Part shown: positions 35,501 through 43,430 of the stretch, one piece after another | Layout of the letters: each line of letters begins with the position of its first letter | How positions within the stretch are numbered: the first letter of the stretch is position 1 | Source: Candidatus Hungatella pullicola | Lineage (GTDB): Bacteria > Bacillota > Clostridia > Lachnospirales > Lachnospiraceae | NCBI GenBank assembly: GCA_019114305.1 | Contig: DXFU01000074.1 | Location: forward strand, 1 to 61,581 | Direction: 5' to 3' | DNA length: 61,581 nucleotides | Notes under the pieces: generated by a model | Told to the model about the DNA's origin: nothing | Databases searched by the model: none | Seen by the model: the letters and a program-made list of their open reading frames with translations, nothing else | Position numbers and translations under genes: made by a program

Positions 35501-36570
35501 ACCAGGTAGTGGAACTTAAAATTGTTAAGGCTGCTATGCCGGAAAAAGTAGAGGAAGGAAAGATTGCCTCTGCCATGGAGATTACATTGACAGCTGGAGG
35601 AGAATCTGTTGAGAATCCTCAGATTCCTGTACAGATAACAATGAAGATACCAGAAGGCCTTTATGAGAAGAATCTGTTGATCTGGCATTATCTGACTGAT
35701 GGAACAAAAGAAGTGATCATTCCGGAAGTGAAAGATGGATTTATGACATTTATGGCTGACAGCTTTGGTGTTTTTGCAGCTGTGTCTGATGATGAGACTC
35801 CAGTAAGTCCAGAAAAAGAAGTAAGCCGAATTGAGATCACATCCCTGCCTAATAAGACCTCTTACCGGGTGGGACAGGAATTTGATCCGGCAGGTATGGT
35901 AGTAACGGCCTTCTATACAGATGGAACAGAAGAAATTGTTACTGCCTATACGGTAAGTGGATTTGATTCCGCCGTGGCAGGAACAAAGACAATTACCGTA
36001 TCCTATGAAGGAAAGACTGCTGAATTTACTGTAACAGTAACAAGAAGCAGTTCCGGCTCAGGAAGTTCTGCTGGTTCAGGTGTTTCCAGAAGCACTCTCA
36101 CCTCTCGTGAGGTAGCAGGAACCTGGCATCAGGACAGCAACGGCTGGTGGTATGAAAAGGCCAGCGGCGGCTATCTTAAGAGCCAGTGGGGATTGATCAA
36201 TGGCAAGTGGTATCATTTTAATGCCGAAGGCTATGCAGAGACAGGCTGGATTGTAGACGGAAATGTATGGTACTATCTGGATAGGACAAATTGCCATATG
36301 AAGACAGGATGGCATCAGGATGACCAGGATGGTTTCTGGTACTATCTCGATCTGAATACTGGAGCTATGAAGCTTGGCTGGCAGCAGATTGATGGTAAAT
36401 GGTATTACTTTAAGACCGTTCCTGCATCAACTGGAGGCTGGTCCTATGACAGCGAAAAAGAAGAGTGGAATTACGGATTGATAGGAGACAGAACCCTTGG
36501 ATCTATGTACGCCAATGCGACAACTCCTGATGGATATCAGGTGGGCGAAGACGGGGCCTGGCTTCAGTAA
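29584..36570 (+). CDS. Giant secreted GH59 family beta-galactosidase with cell-wall-binding repeats
   Basis: This 2328-residue protein has a signal peptide (cleavage after SLAA near residue 34) and a GH59 galactocerebrosidase-like core: FRGFGAVTCNNTSRLL, HIKIEMGADVNSSSGTEP, acid/base Glu205 in GQNERR, nucleophile Glu298 in VWYDEAV, and AFDPWSGYY. A GALC-like lectin sandwich follows (about 539-760). Then come two carbohydrate-binding-like modules (780-1020), a helical module (1020-1095), an Ig-like domain, two copies of a module starting VYFIDSG (about 1173 and 1410), three Ig-like repeats with the pattern V-YE-GxxFDPxGM (1590-1850), a helical stretch (1865-1980), another Ig-like domain (2081-2160) and four cell-wall-binding repeats of type GWxxxxGxWYYF (2180-2290). 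Secreted, surface-retained exo-beta-galactosidase is inferred. Confidence 0.9.
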   Translation: MHYKRLSKQILCALLGTAMIFNTGGLGTITSLAATESDYTRITVDGDIVDPVNVFRGFGAVTCNNTSRLLMDYKEEHPDKYWEIMELLFNPEKGAGINHIKIEMGADVNSSSGTEPATMRSADEPANVLRGAGWQFAADAKKINPDITVGILRWGEPKWTQEGTGYEAYANPKYEARYQWYKQSIDAFYDEFGYKVDYVSPGQNERRRDYNDNTEFIRYFAKRLIEDASKEDARYDYNEIQIIAADTHSNSQEIANRMLSDSELMDLIDVVADHYTLYGNDALSQVNQEYGKEVWYDEAVAPQINADDRINVDPARGGVGGTGSMADIATRFINMYQYAGAGENPARMTRFSFQPAVAAFYEGSSYNPKQLLGAFDPWSGYYEADGGLQAVGHFMEFAEVGWEYLPEACYGDGNYTDGGVVVDTGTNNYLTLKDPETDDYSMIFANNTSQTRKYEVTVKNLDKADSTLNVWETRGPDEGEPFDANWMQNVDTITPSKTGTETYTFYLTVQPYSIVTVTSLLDKGVEYTSGQNDSGVERTVLELPYTDDFEYTEYALDEKGRTYLERRGGTPRYTTDQYGAFEVEKDKTGNHVLTQVINDENRPYDWNVWGNGTDESNQTTGMPRTILGDHRWTNYMAGVDFKLDIKSPDFKENYAGIGVREVVHNGTSANDTATYTFRVFEDGSYELYCVSGQKENGKIENFDPSIWHKMQLKADGNVITAYVDGAEVVKMTDENHTSMSGRMTIVSGFYNTQYDNLEVLPLEGKAYAATEKLDDTSAQITWNGNWKHVLNEGYAHYNRTRTYGGAVEKGVYNYDYGQIRYFKGGNPLPWDSGYGNAWGSASDQAHYEFDFYGSGIEIYGEVNANNGTGDVFIDGEPVGTVNYNSSNGGTGRDVFAQGLDPNTRHTLKVVATQGAISLQKLVVIDEPDNEETDIANSFEVTFNGTGINVFGNSGAATLKVEVDGQVVEEGYETPATGNRQTSYTLQGLAQGEHTVKVTVTGGTYYVDGIDLIGEPAEGQTMESQVLQKYLEFAKALKNEEGTYTEEQWNKLQEEIAKAEAVLAGEDEAAKGQAYLDLRNYVDSITPDLAEETAEEITTVTTPYETPDLPEQVNVILADGTQKELPVTWDVAAAMFKEAWTTVSVTGKVQIPDTEKTVTVKALVEVVPEGLVYFIDSGYKINDNETSEEYELIKTHIDTLKNETADQITDGNSWGYVNDGISIKNVTDYSKESTGLYAGSNKDIVYKLPLEAGTYDFTGGFREWWGQTRPMSVTVTYPVDGGTQSQEIGAVALSGSNSNVELSGTVTIPEDGVVEYRVKKTGTQDPVISYLIVNPAREEMSGEALGLSMAVTGEEDLPDTVTIGETDHSVTWKVVSGDWSVTGSVMELEGTADGIAETITWNPVVYSPSQVYFIDSGSETVESPYYEAVKANTELANETQDQKYEDGQNFGYVESQGIHAKGTGSIDASSLLDTGFYGENPIGSSFEYKLTLDAGEYNVTTGHMEWWPNKTRYTQVTASYESAEGVQEVELGTAGWTTTGPAYVEGHLSIPEDGTVVTLKFTNVKNTQAACVSYISVEEGEAEIPEPKTINKIKVDTMPNKTVYAIGEEFDPTGLVVQGYNGTEYVRDLQLDELVMDPINMEETGSTRLTISYTNEDGKEMTAIIRVVVYDPEDMYAHSIKVVTPPDTTVYEQNDSFDPSGMEVRLLMKATSSDAIPESVDSLEYGDYQVKYDFSEAGKQKVTVVYSYFTEDNEEKELEDTVSVYVLDETKDYYDCGIEITKEPNTKVYETGSTFDPEGMEVHRLIKATGSNAIRAEKITGYEISNDTFDEAGQQKVTISYVGTGSNGEEKTFTDQTTVTVTDSRIEVINGQAEAAVEQLMEVFDTETEDYRTKEEKRQAVNRAVDVLVSVAAQLKAEENGQITREYLECLAQVEAVFNKAYGEITSRIAGDLSLTEKAEAVGLLLNFVRDLENQVVELKIVKAAMPEKVEEGKIASAMEITLTAGGESVENPQIPVQITMKIPEGLYEKNLLIWHYLTDGTKEVIIPEVKDGFMTFMADSFGVFAAVSDDETPVSPEKEVSRIEITSLPNKTSYRVGQEFDPAGMVVTAFYTDGTEEIVTAYTVSGFDSAVAGTKTITVSYEGKTAEFTVTVTRSSSGSGSSAGSGVSRSTLTSREVAGTWHQDSNGWWYEKASGGYLKSQWGLINGKWYHFNAEGYAETGWIVDGNVWYYLDRTNCHMKTGWHQDDQDGFWYYLDLNTGAMKLGWQQIDGKWYYFKTVPASTGGWSYDSEKEEWNYGLIGDRTLGSMYANATTPDGYQVGEDGAWLQ

Positions 36571-36591
36571 GTTGTAAAAACAGATACAGCA

Positions 36592-36648
36592 AAAAAGAAA
36601 GGGGTGCTGCCTGCAGCCAGAAACGGCTGGGGCAGCGCCTTCTTTTTG
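36592..36648 (+). terminator. Rho-independent terminator
   Basis: AAGAAAGGGGTGCTGCC pairs with GGCAGCGCCTTCTTTT, with an inner CAGCC/GGCTG stem, followed by TTTTT. It ends the GH59 transcript. Confidence 0.85.
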
Positions 36649-36792
36649 TTCTCTGCCTGCCTCCATTGGCGTCAAAGGGAATTTACCGGAAAACTATTGT
36701 AGAAATATGCTCCTTCATGTATAATAAATCAAAGCAAAACCATGAACATTGAAAGATAAAAACCAATGAATGATACAGGAGGATCACATTCC

Positions 36793-37236
36793 ATGACCAG
36801 AAGTAAACTTCGTGAGCACTGTTTTAAAATGCTTTTCTGCGCTGATTTTCATCCGGCAGAGGAGAAGGAGGAGCAGCTGGACCTTTATTTTCAGGAGCCC
36901 AGCGAGGATGATACAACCACGGAAGGAAAAGAACTGATTGTTCACAGTGTAACAATGAATCCTGAAGAGGAAGCCTATCTGAAAAAGAGAACAGAGGATG
37001 TGATGAGCAAAATTCCTCAGTTAGATGAGAAAATTAATGAGGTGGCAGAAGGATGGAAGACAAAGAGGATGGGAAAAGCTGAACTGACCATTCTGCGTCT
37101 GGCCGCCTACGAGATTCTGTTTGACCAGGAAATTCCAGACAAGGTAGCTATTAACGAGGCCGTTGAGCTGGGGAAAAAATACGGGGGCAGTGAGGCTCCG
37201 GCCTTTATCAATGGTATCCTGGCAAAGCTGGTGTAA
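36793..37236 (+). CDS. nusB: Transcription antitermination factor NusB
   Basis: A 147-residue all-helical protein starting MTRSKLREHCFKMLFC, the typical NusB N-terminus, with LTILRLAAYEILF and KVAINEAVELGKKYG in the second half. NusB binds boxA RNA with NusE and supports rRNA transcription. The start at 36793 follows GGAGG at nine bases; an ATG at 36766 lies upstream of that site. A Glu-rich insertion (residues 22-50) makes it slightly longer than E. coli NusB. It begins an operon with xseA, two bases apart. Confidence 0.95.
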   Translation: MTRSKLREHCFKMLFCADFHPAEEKEEQLDLYFQEPSEDDTTTEGKELIVHSVTMNPEEEAYLKKRTEDVMSKIPQLDEKINEVAEGWKTKRMGKAELTILRLAAYEILFDQEIPDKVAINEAVELGKKYGGSEAPAFINGILAKLV

Positions 37237-37238
37237 TT

Positions 37239-38558
37239 ATGGCCGGCGCATATTCTGTTTCTCAGGTTAACGCCTACATTAAGAACATGTTTGCCCAGGA
37301 TTTTGTCTTAAGCCGTATTTCTGTGAAAGGTGAGGTTTCTAACTGTAAGTATCACACATCAGGTCATATTTACTTTACTTTAAAGGATAAGACAGCTGCC
37401 ATATCCGCGGTCATGTTTGCCGGACAGAGAAGAGGGCTGTCGTTCCGTCTGGAGGAAGGACAGCAGGTAATCGTAAAGGGAAGCGTGGAGGTCTATGAGA
37501 GAGACGGACGCTATCAGCTTTACGCTCAGGAGATTAGCAGAGAGGGAATCGGCGACTTATTTGAGCGGTTTCAGAAGCTTAAAAGTCAGCTGGAGGAAAT
37601 GGGGATGTTTGCCCCGGAATATAAACGTCCCATTCCCAGATTTGCCAGAACCGTAGGTATTGTCACAGCATCCACAGGAGCTGCTATCCGGGATATTATG
37701 AACATTGCTGCCAGAAGGAACCCCTATGTGCAGCTGATTCTTTATCCTGCCTTAGTACAGGGAGAGCAGGCAAAGTACAGCATTGCAAAGGGAATTGAAA
37801 CTCTGGATGCCATGGGACTGGATGTGCTGATTGTGGGCAGAGGAGGCGGATCCATTGAGGATCTCTGGGCCTTTAACGAGGAAATGGTTGCCAGAGCCAT
37901 ATTTGCCTGCAATACTCCTGTTATTTCTGCGGTGGGACATGAAACAGATGTGACCATTGCCGATTATGTGGCGGACATGCGGGCACCGACGCCTTCAGCT
38001 GCGGCAGAACTGGCAGTATTTGATTACTGTCAGTTTGAAAATCAGCTGCTGGGCTGTCAGGAAGCCTTAAGAAAGGCGATGGACAGAAGGCTGGAGATGA
38101 GGCGTTATCAAACGCAGCAGCTTCGCCTTCGTCTTCAGCTTCACGACCCAAGACGGCAGATCAGGGAGAACAGACAGAGGCTGGCAGACAGCGAGGAAAA
38201 ACTGAGAGCGGTTATGGTCTCCAGGATTCAGGCAGACCGGGCCAGGACAGATCAGATGGGAAAGAAAATTCAGGATCTTATGGAGAAGCAGGCGGTAAGA
38301 GACCGGCACAGACTCAATCTCATTGCCAGTCGGTTAGATGGTCTTTCCCCTCTGAAGAAGATAGGAGGAGGCTATGGTTTTCTGACAGATGGAAGAGGAC
38401 TGCCTTTGGAATCTGTCAGCCAAGTTAGGAAAGGAGAGGCCATTGGCATACGTCTTGGTGACGGAAAAATAACAGCCCAGGTGTCTGAATGCTTCCCAGA
38501 TAGGAAAAAGCCGGGAAAACAGAGGAAGGAGAAGGAAGATGGCTGCCAGGAAAGATAA
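37239..38558 (+). CDS. xseA: Exodeoxyribonuclease VII large subunit
   Basis: A 439-residue nuclease subunit: N-terminal OB fold (ISVKGEVSNCKYHTSGHIYFTLKD), then the catalytic domain with VGIVTASTGAAIRDI, DVLIVGRGGGSIEDLWAFN and SAVGHETDVTIADYVADMRAPTPSAAAE, and a coiled-coil region. Exonuclease VII degrades single-stranded DNA from both ends together with XseB. It overlaps xseB by 20 bases. No strong ribosome binding site is seen, so translation may couple to nusB. Confidence 0.96.
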   Translation: MAGAYSVSQVNAYIKNMFAQDFVLSRISVKGEVSNCKYHTSGHIYFTLKDKTAAISAVMFAGQRRGLSFRLEEGQQVIVKGSVEVYERDGRYQLYAQEISREGIGDLFERFQKLKSQLEEMGMFAPEYKRPIPRFARTVGIVTASTGAAIRDIMNIAARRNPYVQLILYPALVQGEQAKYSIAKGIETLDAMGLDVLIVGRGGGSIEDLWAFNEEMVARAIFACNTPVISAVGHETDVTIADYVADMRAPTPSAAAELAVFDYCQFENQLLGCQEALRKAMDRRLEMRRYQTQQLRLRLQLHDPRRQIRENRQRLADSEEKLRAVMVSRIQADRARTDQMGKKIQDLMEKQAVRDRHRLNLIASRLDGLSPLKKIGGGYGFLTDGRGLPLESVSQVRKGEAIGIRLGDGKITAQVSECFPDRKKPGKQRKEKEDGCQER

Positions 38559-38751
38559 GAGCATTGAAGAAACGTTCCAGGAATTGGAACAAATTATTAA
38601 GGATCTGGAGGCTGGAGAAAACTCCTTGGAGGATTCTTTTAAAAAATATGAAGCAGGGATGAAACTGATCAAATCCTGTAACGATAAAATAGAAAAAGTA
38701 GAAAAACAGATTCTTGTTTTGGAAGAAGGCGGTGAAGAACGTGGAGTTTAA
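38539..38751 (+). CDS. xseB: Exodeoxyribonuclease VII small subunit
   Basis: A 70-residue helical protein with the family pattern SIEETFQELEQIIKDLE, GENSLEDSFKKYEAGM and LIKSCNDKIEKVEKQI. Several copies coat the XseA coiled coil. The length is normal. AGGAGAAGGAAG upstream of the start lies within the end of xseA. Confidence 0.95.
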   Translation: MAARKDKSIEETFQELEQIIKDLEAGENSLEDSFKKYEAGMKLIKSCNDKIEKVEKQILVLEEGGEERGV

Positions 38752-39628
38752 AGAGATGCTGAATCTGAGAACCGGACAGGTGGAGGCTGTGGTAGAGTCT
38801 TATCTTCCGCCTGCAGAAGGGTATCAGAAAACAGTTCTGGATGCTATGGACTACAGCGTAAAAGCCGGAGGCAAGCGGTTAAGGCCAATGCTTATGGAGG
38901 AGGTATATCGTCTGTTTGGAGGACAGGGAAAGGAAATAGAACCTTTTATGGCCGCTATTGAGATGATTCATACTTCTTCTTTGATTCACGATGATCTGCC
39001 GTGTATGGATAATGATACCCTGCGGAGAGGCAAACCGACTGCATGGGTGAAATTTGGATATGATATGGCTGTTCTGGCCGGGGATGGTCTGCTGATTTAT
39101 GCGGTGGAAACGGCAGCGAAGGCTTTTTCCATGACAGACCGGGCTGACTTAGTGGGACGCTGTATTGGAATTCTGGCTGAGAAAACAGGTATCTATGGTA
39201 TGATCGGCGGGCAGACTGTAGATGTGGAGCTTACCAATCAGCCTATTCCAAGGGAAAAGCTGGATTTTATCTATCGGCTGAAGACGGGAGCGCTGTTAGA
39301 AGCATCTATGATGATAGGCGCTGTACTGGCAGGGGCCAAGGAAGATGAAATTCACATAACAGAACAGATGGCATCAGCTATCGGCCTTGCTTTCCAGATT
39401 CAGGATGATATTCTGGATGTAACCAGCAGTGCGGAGGTACTGGGGAAGCCGGTGCTTAGTGATGAAAAAAATAATAAAACCACATATGTGACTTTGGAAG
39501 GAATTGATAAGGCAAAGCAGGAGGTAAAGCGGATTTCAGAGGAAGCCGTTGCCTGTCTTCACAGCCTTCCTGGAAAGAATGAATTCCTGGAAGCATTGAT
39601 TCGAATGTTAGTGAGCCGGGAAAAATAA
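38741..39628 (+). CDS. ispA: Polyprenyl (farnesyl/geranylgeranyl) diphosphate synthase
   Basis: A 295-residue prenyl transferase with SVKAGGKRLRPML, the first Asp-rich motif in LIHDDLPCMDND, GQTVDVE, the KTGALLEASM region and the second Asp-rich motif IQDDILD. It condenses isopentenyl diphosphate with allylic diphosphates to make farnesyl diphosphate or longer. The start is taken as GTG at 38741, in the last bases of xseB, behind AAGGCGGTGAA; readings from 38714 or 38756 are possible. It is followed by dxs of the same isoprenoid pathway. Confidence 0.94.
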   Translation: MEFKEMLNLRTGQVEAVVESYLPPAEGYQKTVLDAMDYSVKAGGKRLRPMLMEEVYRLFGGQGKEIEPFMAAIEMIHTSSLIHDDLPCMDNDTLRRGKPTAWVKFGYDMAVLAGDGLLIYAVETAAKAFSMTDRADLVGRCIGILAEKTGIYGMIGGQTVDVELTNQPIPREKLDFIYRLKTGALLEASMMIGAVLAGAKEDEIHITEQMASAIGLAFQIQDDILDVTSSAEVLGKPVLSDEKNNKTTYVTLEGIDKAKQEVKRISEEAVACLHSLPGKNEFLEALIRMLVSREK

Positions 39629-39643
39629 AGGATATGATCGTAT

Positions 39644-41545
39644 ATGATACTGGAATTAATCAACGGGCCGGAGGATATTAAAAAGCTTTCATCAGAGGAA
39701 TTAGATATTCTCAGACAGGAAATCCGGAATTTCCTCATAGGAAAAATCAGCGCCACCGGCGGCCATCTGGCCTCCAATTTGGGAGTAGTGGAGCTGACGA
39801 TGGCTCTTTTTTTAACCTTTGATCTTCCAAAAGATAAGATTATCTGGGATGTGGGGCATCAGTCTTATACTCATAAAATTTTAAGCGGAAGGAAGGACAG
39901 CTTTGATGAGCTGAGGCAGTATGGAGGCATCAGCGGCTTTCCAAAGAGGAAAGAAAGTCCATGTGACGCATTTAATACGGGACACAGTTCAACTTCCATC
40001 TCCGCGGGACTGGGAATTGCCCAGGCACGGGATGTGCTGAAGGAAGATTACTATGTGGTTTCCGTTATCGGAGACGGCGCTCTTACCGGCGGCATGGCTT
40101 ATGAGGCTTTGAACAATGCTGCCCGTATGAAAAGAAACTTTATTATTGTATTAAATGATAACAACATGTCCATCTCAGAGAATGTGGGAGGCATGTCAAA
40201 ATATTTAAATGGGATCCGTACTGGTGACGGATATCTGGACTTAAAAAAATATGTGACAGGAGTACTGTCAAGAATTCCAGTGGTGGGAGAAAGTCTGATT
40301 GAACAGATCAGCCGCACGAAAAATGGAATCAAGCAGCTCCTCATACCAGGAATGCTTTTTGAAAACATGGGAATTACCTATTTGGGACCGGTAGATGGCC
40401 ATAACATTCCTGCTTTAAGGCGGGCTTTGCGGGAGGCTAAGAAGCTGAATCATGCAGTTCTTCTCCATGTAATTACCCAAAAAGGGAAAGGCTATGTTCC
40501 GGCGGAGAAAAATCCGTCCAGATTTCATGGCGTGGAACCTTTTGATATTTCAACAGGTAAGCCGAAAAGGGAGAAAAAGTATCCCTCCTACACAGATGTG
40601 TTTTCTAAAACTATTTGTCAGCTGGCAAAAGAGGATCCCAGAATCGTGGCTGTAACAGCTGCTATGCCTGACGGAACGGGACTGAAGCGTTTTTCCAGGC
40701 TGTATCCCAGACGGTTTTTTGACGTGGGGATTGCAGAGGAACATGCGGTGACTTCCGCAGCCGGCATGGCAGCAGGAGGACTGAAACCGGTAGTTGCCGT
40801 GTATTCCTCATTTTTGCAGAGGGGATACGATCAGATTCTCCACGATGTGTGTATTCAGAATCTTCCTGTTGTACTGGCGGTGGACAGAGCCGGCCTTGTG
40901 GGAAGCGACGGAGAGACCCATCAGGGAATCTTTGACCTGTCTTATCTTTCTTCTATTCCCAATATGAGCGTATTTGCGCCTAAAAATATGTGGGAACTGA
41001 TGGATGGCCTGAAATTTGCATTTGCCTATGAAGGTCCCTTTGCAGTCCGCTATCCCAGAGGGGAGGCTTACAGAGGCCTGAAGGAATTTCGGACGCCTGT
41101 GGAATACGGAAAGGGAGAGATGCTTTATGAGGAGCAGGATATTGCCCTTTTAGCAGTGGGCAGTATGGTAAGTACAGGAGAACATGTAAGAGAGAAGCTG
41201 AAGGCAGAGGGCTGGAATTGTACTCTGGCTAACGGACGTTTTGTAAAGCCTGTGGATTATGAGCTGGTGGATCGTCTGGCAGCCAGACACTGGCTGATTG
41301 TTACCATGGAAGAAAATGTTCTTCAGGGAGGATACGGCCTGGCAGTAACCAGGTATATTCATGAGCATTATCCTCAGGTGAAGGTTATGAACATTGCCAT
41401 TCCGGACGGTTATGTGGAACATGGAAATGTTTCCCTGTTAAGAAAGGGCTTAGGAATTGACAGTGATTCCGTTTTGTGGCGCATGAAGGAAGAATATCTG
41501 GAAGAACGCAGGCAGGATGATGAGTGGAAACGGCTGCCCAGATAG
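39644..41545 (+). CDS. dxs: 1-deoxy-D-xylulose-5-phosphate synthase
   Basis: A 633-residue thiamin-diphosphate enzyme catalysing the first step of the MEP isoprenoid pathway from pyruvate and glyceraldehyde 3-phosphate. Landmarks are IWDVGHQSYTHKIL, GHSSTSISAGLG, VIGDGALTGGMAYEALNNA (thiamin-binding region, GDG...NN), DVGIAEEHAVTSAAGMA (catalytic Glu) and GSDGETHQGIFDL. The order and length match the family. It needs thiamin pyrophosphate, the product of the pathway served by thiC in this window. It follows ispA by 15 bases. Confidence 0.97.
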   Translation: MILELINGPEDIKKLSSEELDILRQEIRNFLIGKISATGGHLASNLGVVELTMALFLTFDLPKDKIIWDVGHQSYTHKILSGRKDSFDELRQYGGISGFPKRKESPCDAFNTGHSSTSISAGLGIAQARDVLKEDYYVVSVIGDGALTGGMAYEALNNAARMKRNFIIVLNDNNMSISENVGGMSKYLNGIRTGDGYLDLKKYVTGVLSRIPVVGESLIEQISRTKNGIKQLLIPGMLFENMGITYLGPVDGHNIPALRRALREAKKLNHAVLLHVITQKGKGYVPAEKNPSRFHGVEPFDISTGKPKREKKYPSYTDVFSKTICQLAKEDPRIVAVTAAMPDGTGLKRFSRLYPRRFFDVGIAEEHAVTSAAGMAAGGLKPVVAVYSSFLQRGYDQILHDVCIQNLPVVLAVDRAGLVGSDGETHQGIFDLSYLSSIPNMSVFAPKNMWELMDGLKFAFAYEGPFAVRYPRGEAYRGLKEFRTPVEYGKGEMLYEEQDIALLAVGSMVSTGEHVREKLKAEGWNCTLANGRFVKPVDYELVDRLAARHWLIVTMEENVLQGGYGLAVTRYIHEHYPQVKVMNIAIPDGYVEHGNVSLLRKGLGIDSDSVLWRMKEEYLEERRQDDEWKRLPR

Positions 41546-41674
41546 AAATTGGCTGGGCAAAGAAGATTCCCCTCTCAGGGAAAAGATAAAAAATCAATTC
41601 AGAGCTGTGAAGAGCCGGCCGGTGCCATGGCCTGTTCTTTGCAGCGTAATAATAGAAGGACTTAAGGAAAACCA

Positions 41675-42481
41675 ATGAAAGAACGTTTGGATGTGCTTTT
41701 GGTCAAGAGAAATCTGGCAGAATCCAGGGAAAAGGCCAAGGCTGTTATTATGTCGGGAATTGTTTATGTAGACGGACAGAAGGAAGACAAAGCAGGCGCT
41801 TCCTTTGAAGATACCGTTTCTATTGAAGTAAGGGGAAACACTCTGAAATATGTCAGCCGTGGCGGTCTGAAACTGGAAAAAGCCATGACCCATTTCGGGG
41901 TGGAGCTGGAAGGTAAGATCTGCATGGATGTAGGCTCTTCTACCGGAGGCTTTACTGACTGCATGCTGCAGAACGGCGCAGTTAAGGTTTATGCGGTAGA
42001 TGTAGGACATGGACAGCTGGCATGGAAGCTGAGAAATGACCCAAGGGTTGTATGTATGGAGAAGACCAATATACGCTATGTAACTCCGGAACAGATTCCA
42101 GATGCCCTGGACTTTGCCTCCATTGACGTGTCATTTATCTCACTTACTAAGGTGCTGGTACCAGTAAGAGAGCTTTTAAAGTCAGAAGGGCAGATTGTGT
42201 GCCTGATTAAGCCTCAGTTTGAGGCCGGACGGGAGAAAGTAGGCAAAAAAGGCGTGGTAAGAGAAAAATCGGTTCACCTGGAAGTGATCGAGATGGTGAT
42301 CGATTTTGCCCTTCACCATGGATTCTCTGTAAAGAATCTGGAATACTCTCCTATCAAAGGCCCTGAGGGCAATATAGAATATCTGCTGTGGCTGGAGAAA
42401 ACAGAACCAGGAAGCGAAACGCAGGCAAAATCATTGTTGCCGAAAGAGGTTGTAGACGCGGCCCATGGAGAGCTAAGCTAA
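41675..42481 (+). CDS. tlyA: TlyA family rRNA (cytidine-2'-O)-methyltransferase
   Basis: A 268-residue protein: N-terminal S4 RNA-binding domain (ERLDVLLVKRNLAESREKAK), then an RrmJ-like methyltransferase domain with the SAM motif DVGSSTGGFTDCMLQ, KVYAVDVGHGQLAW, DFASIDVSFISL and LIKPQFEAGREKVGKKGVV. Such enzymes methylate ribosomal RNA. It starts 129 bases after dxs and is 20 bases before nadK, in the usual clostridial order. Confidence 0.93.
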   Translation: MKERLDVLLVKRNLAESREKAKAVIMSGIVYVDGQKEDKAGASFEDTVSIEVRGNTLKYVSRGGLKLEKAMTHFGVELEGKICMDVGSSTGGFTDCMLQNGAVKVYAVDVGHGQLAWKLRNDPRVVCMEKTNIRYVTPEQIPDALDFASIDVSFISLTKVLVPVRELLKSEGQIVCLIKPQFEAGREKVGKKGVVREKSVHLEVIEMVIDFALHHGFSVKNLEYSPIKGPEGNIEYLLWLEKTEPGSETQAKSLLPKEVVDAAHGELS

Positions 42482-42501
42482 GAAGGCGGGAGTAAACGGC
42501 C

Positions 42502-43356
42502 ATGAAAAATTTTTACATTATTTGGAACCCGGAGAAACAGGGGGCAAAAGAATGGTCCTGTCATGTGAGAGATTATCTGATCGCTCACGGTGCGGAATGT
42601 TATGTAAGCAGCGGCAGTCAGGAAAACAGGGAAAGCCGTCACTATACAGATCCTTCCCGTGTGCCTGATCTGGTTCAGTGCGTAATCACGTTGGGCGGGG
42701 ATGGTACTTTAATTCAGGCAGCCAGAGACCTGGCAGGGAGAAACCTTCCTCTTTTTGGAATCAATCGGGGAACTCTGGGATATTTGACACAGGTGTCAGG
42801 ACAGGAGGAAATATACGCTGCTTTGGATGCCCTTCTCCACGATGAGTTCAGCCTGGAGGACAGAATGATGCTTCGGGGAAGAATTTTCCGTCAGGGCAGG
42901 GAGGAAGGGCAGGACATTGCCTTAAATGAAATTGTGATTGCCAGAAATGAGGGACTGGGAATTTTAAGATTTAAAGTTTACCTTGACGGGGAGTTTTTAA
43001 ATGAATACCGGGCAGACGGGATGATTGTAGCTACTCCAACGGGGTCTACGGCTTATAATCTGTCAGCAGGAGGGCCGGTCCTGGTTCCGTCAGGGTCCAT
43101 GAAGGTTTTGACTCCTATCTGTTCCCATGCTCTCAGCGCCAGAAGCATTGTGATGTCAGGGGAAAGCCGTTTGAGGATAGAGGCTCTTGGAACGGGGGAA
43201 AGCTGTCAGGCAGCTGTTTTTGACGGGGATTATACCGTAAAAATGAATTCAGGTGATTTTATAGAGATTGAAAAGTCCGAGACAAAAACAGTTCTTGTGA
43301 AATTAAAAAATCTGTCTTTTTTAGATAACCTGAGAAACAAAATGGCCAGTATTTAG
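42502..43356 (+). CDS. nadK: NAD kinase
   Basis: A 284-residue kinase that makes NADP from NAD and ATP. It shows the hallmark GGDGTLIQAARDL, GINRGTLGYLT, LNEIVIARNEG and DGMIVATPTGSTAYNLSAGGPVL. Length and motifs are normal. It sits 20 bases downstream of tlyA and upstream of argR as in most Clostridia. Confidence 0.96.
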   Translation: MKNFYIIWNPEKQGAKEWSCHVRDYLIAHGAECYVSSGSQENRESRHYTDPSRVPDLVQCVITLGGDGTLIQAARDLAGRNLPLFGINRGTLGYLTQVSGQEEIYAALDALLHDEFSLEDRMMLRGRIFRQGREEGQDIALNEIVIARNEGLGILRFKVYLDGEFLNEYRADGMIVATPTGSTAYNLSAGGPVLVPSGSMKVLTPICSHALSARSIVMSGESRLRIEALGTGESCQAAVFDGDYTVKMNSGDFIEIEKSETKTVLVKLKNLSFLDNLRNKMASI

Positions 43357-43430
43357 GAAGCGGCCCTGTCCGATGGGACATGGAGGCAGCCTGTCTGGCT
43401 TGGAACTGGCAGACAAAATGGAGGATAATT

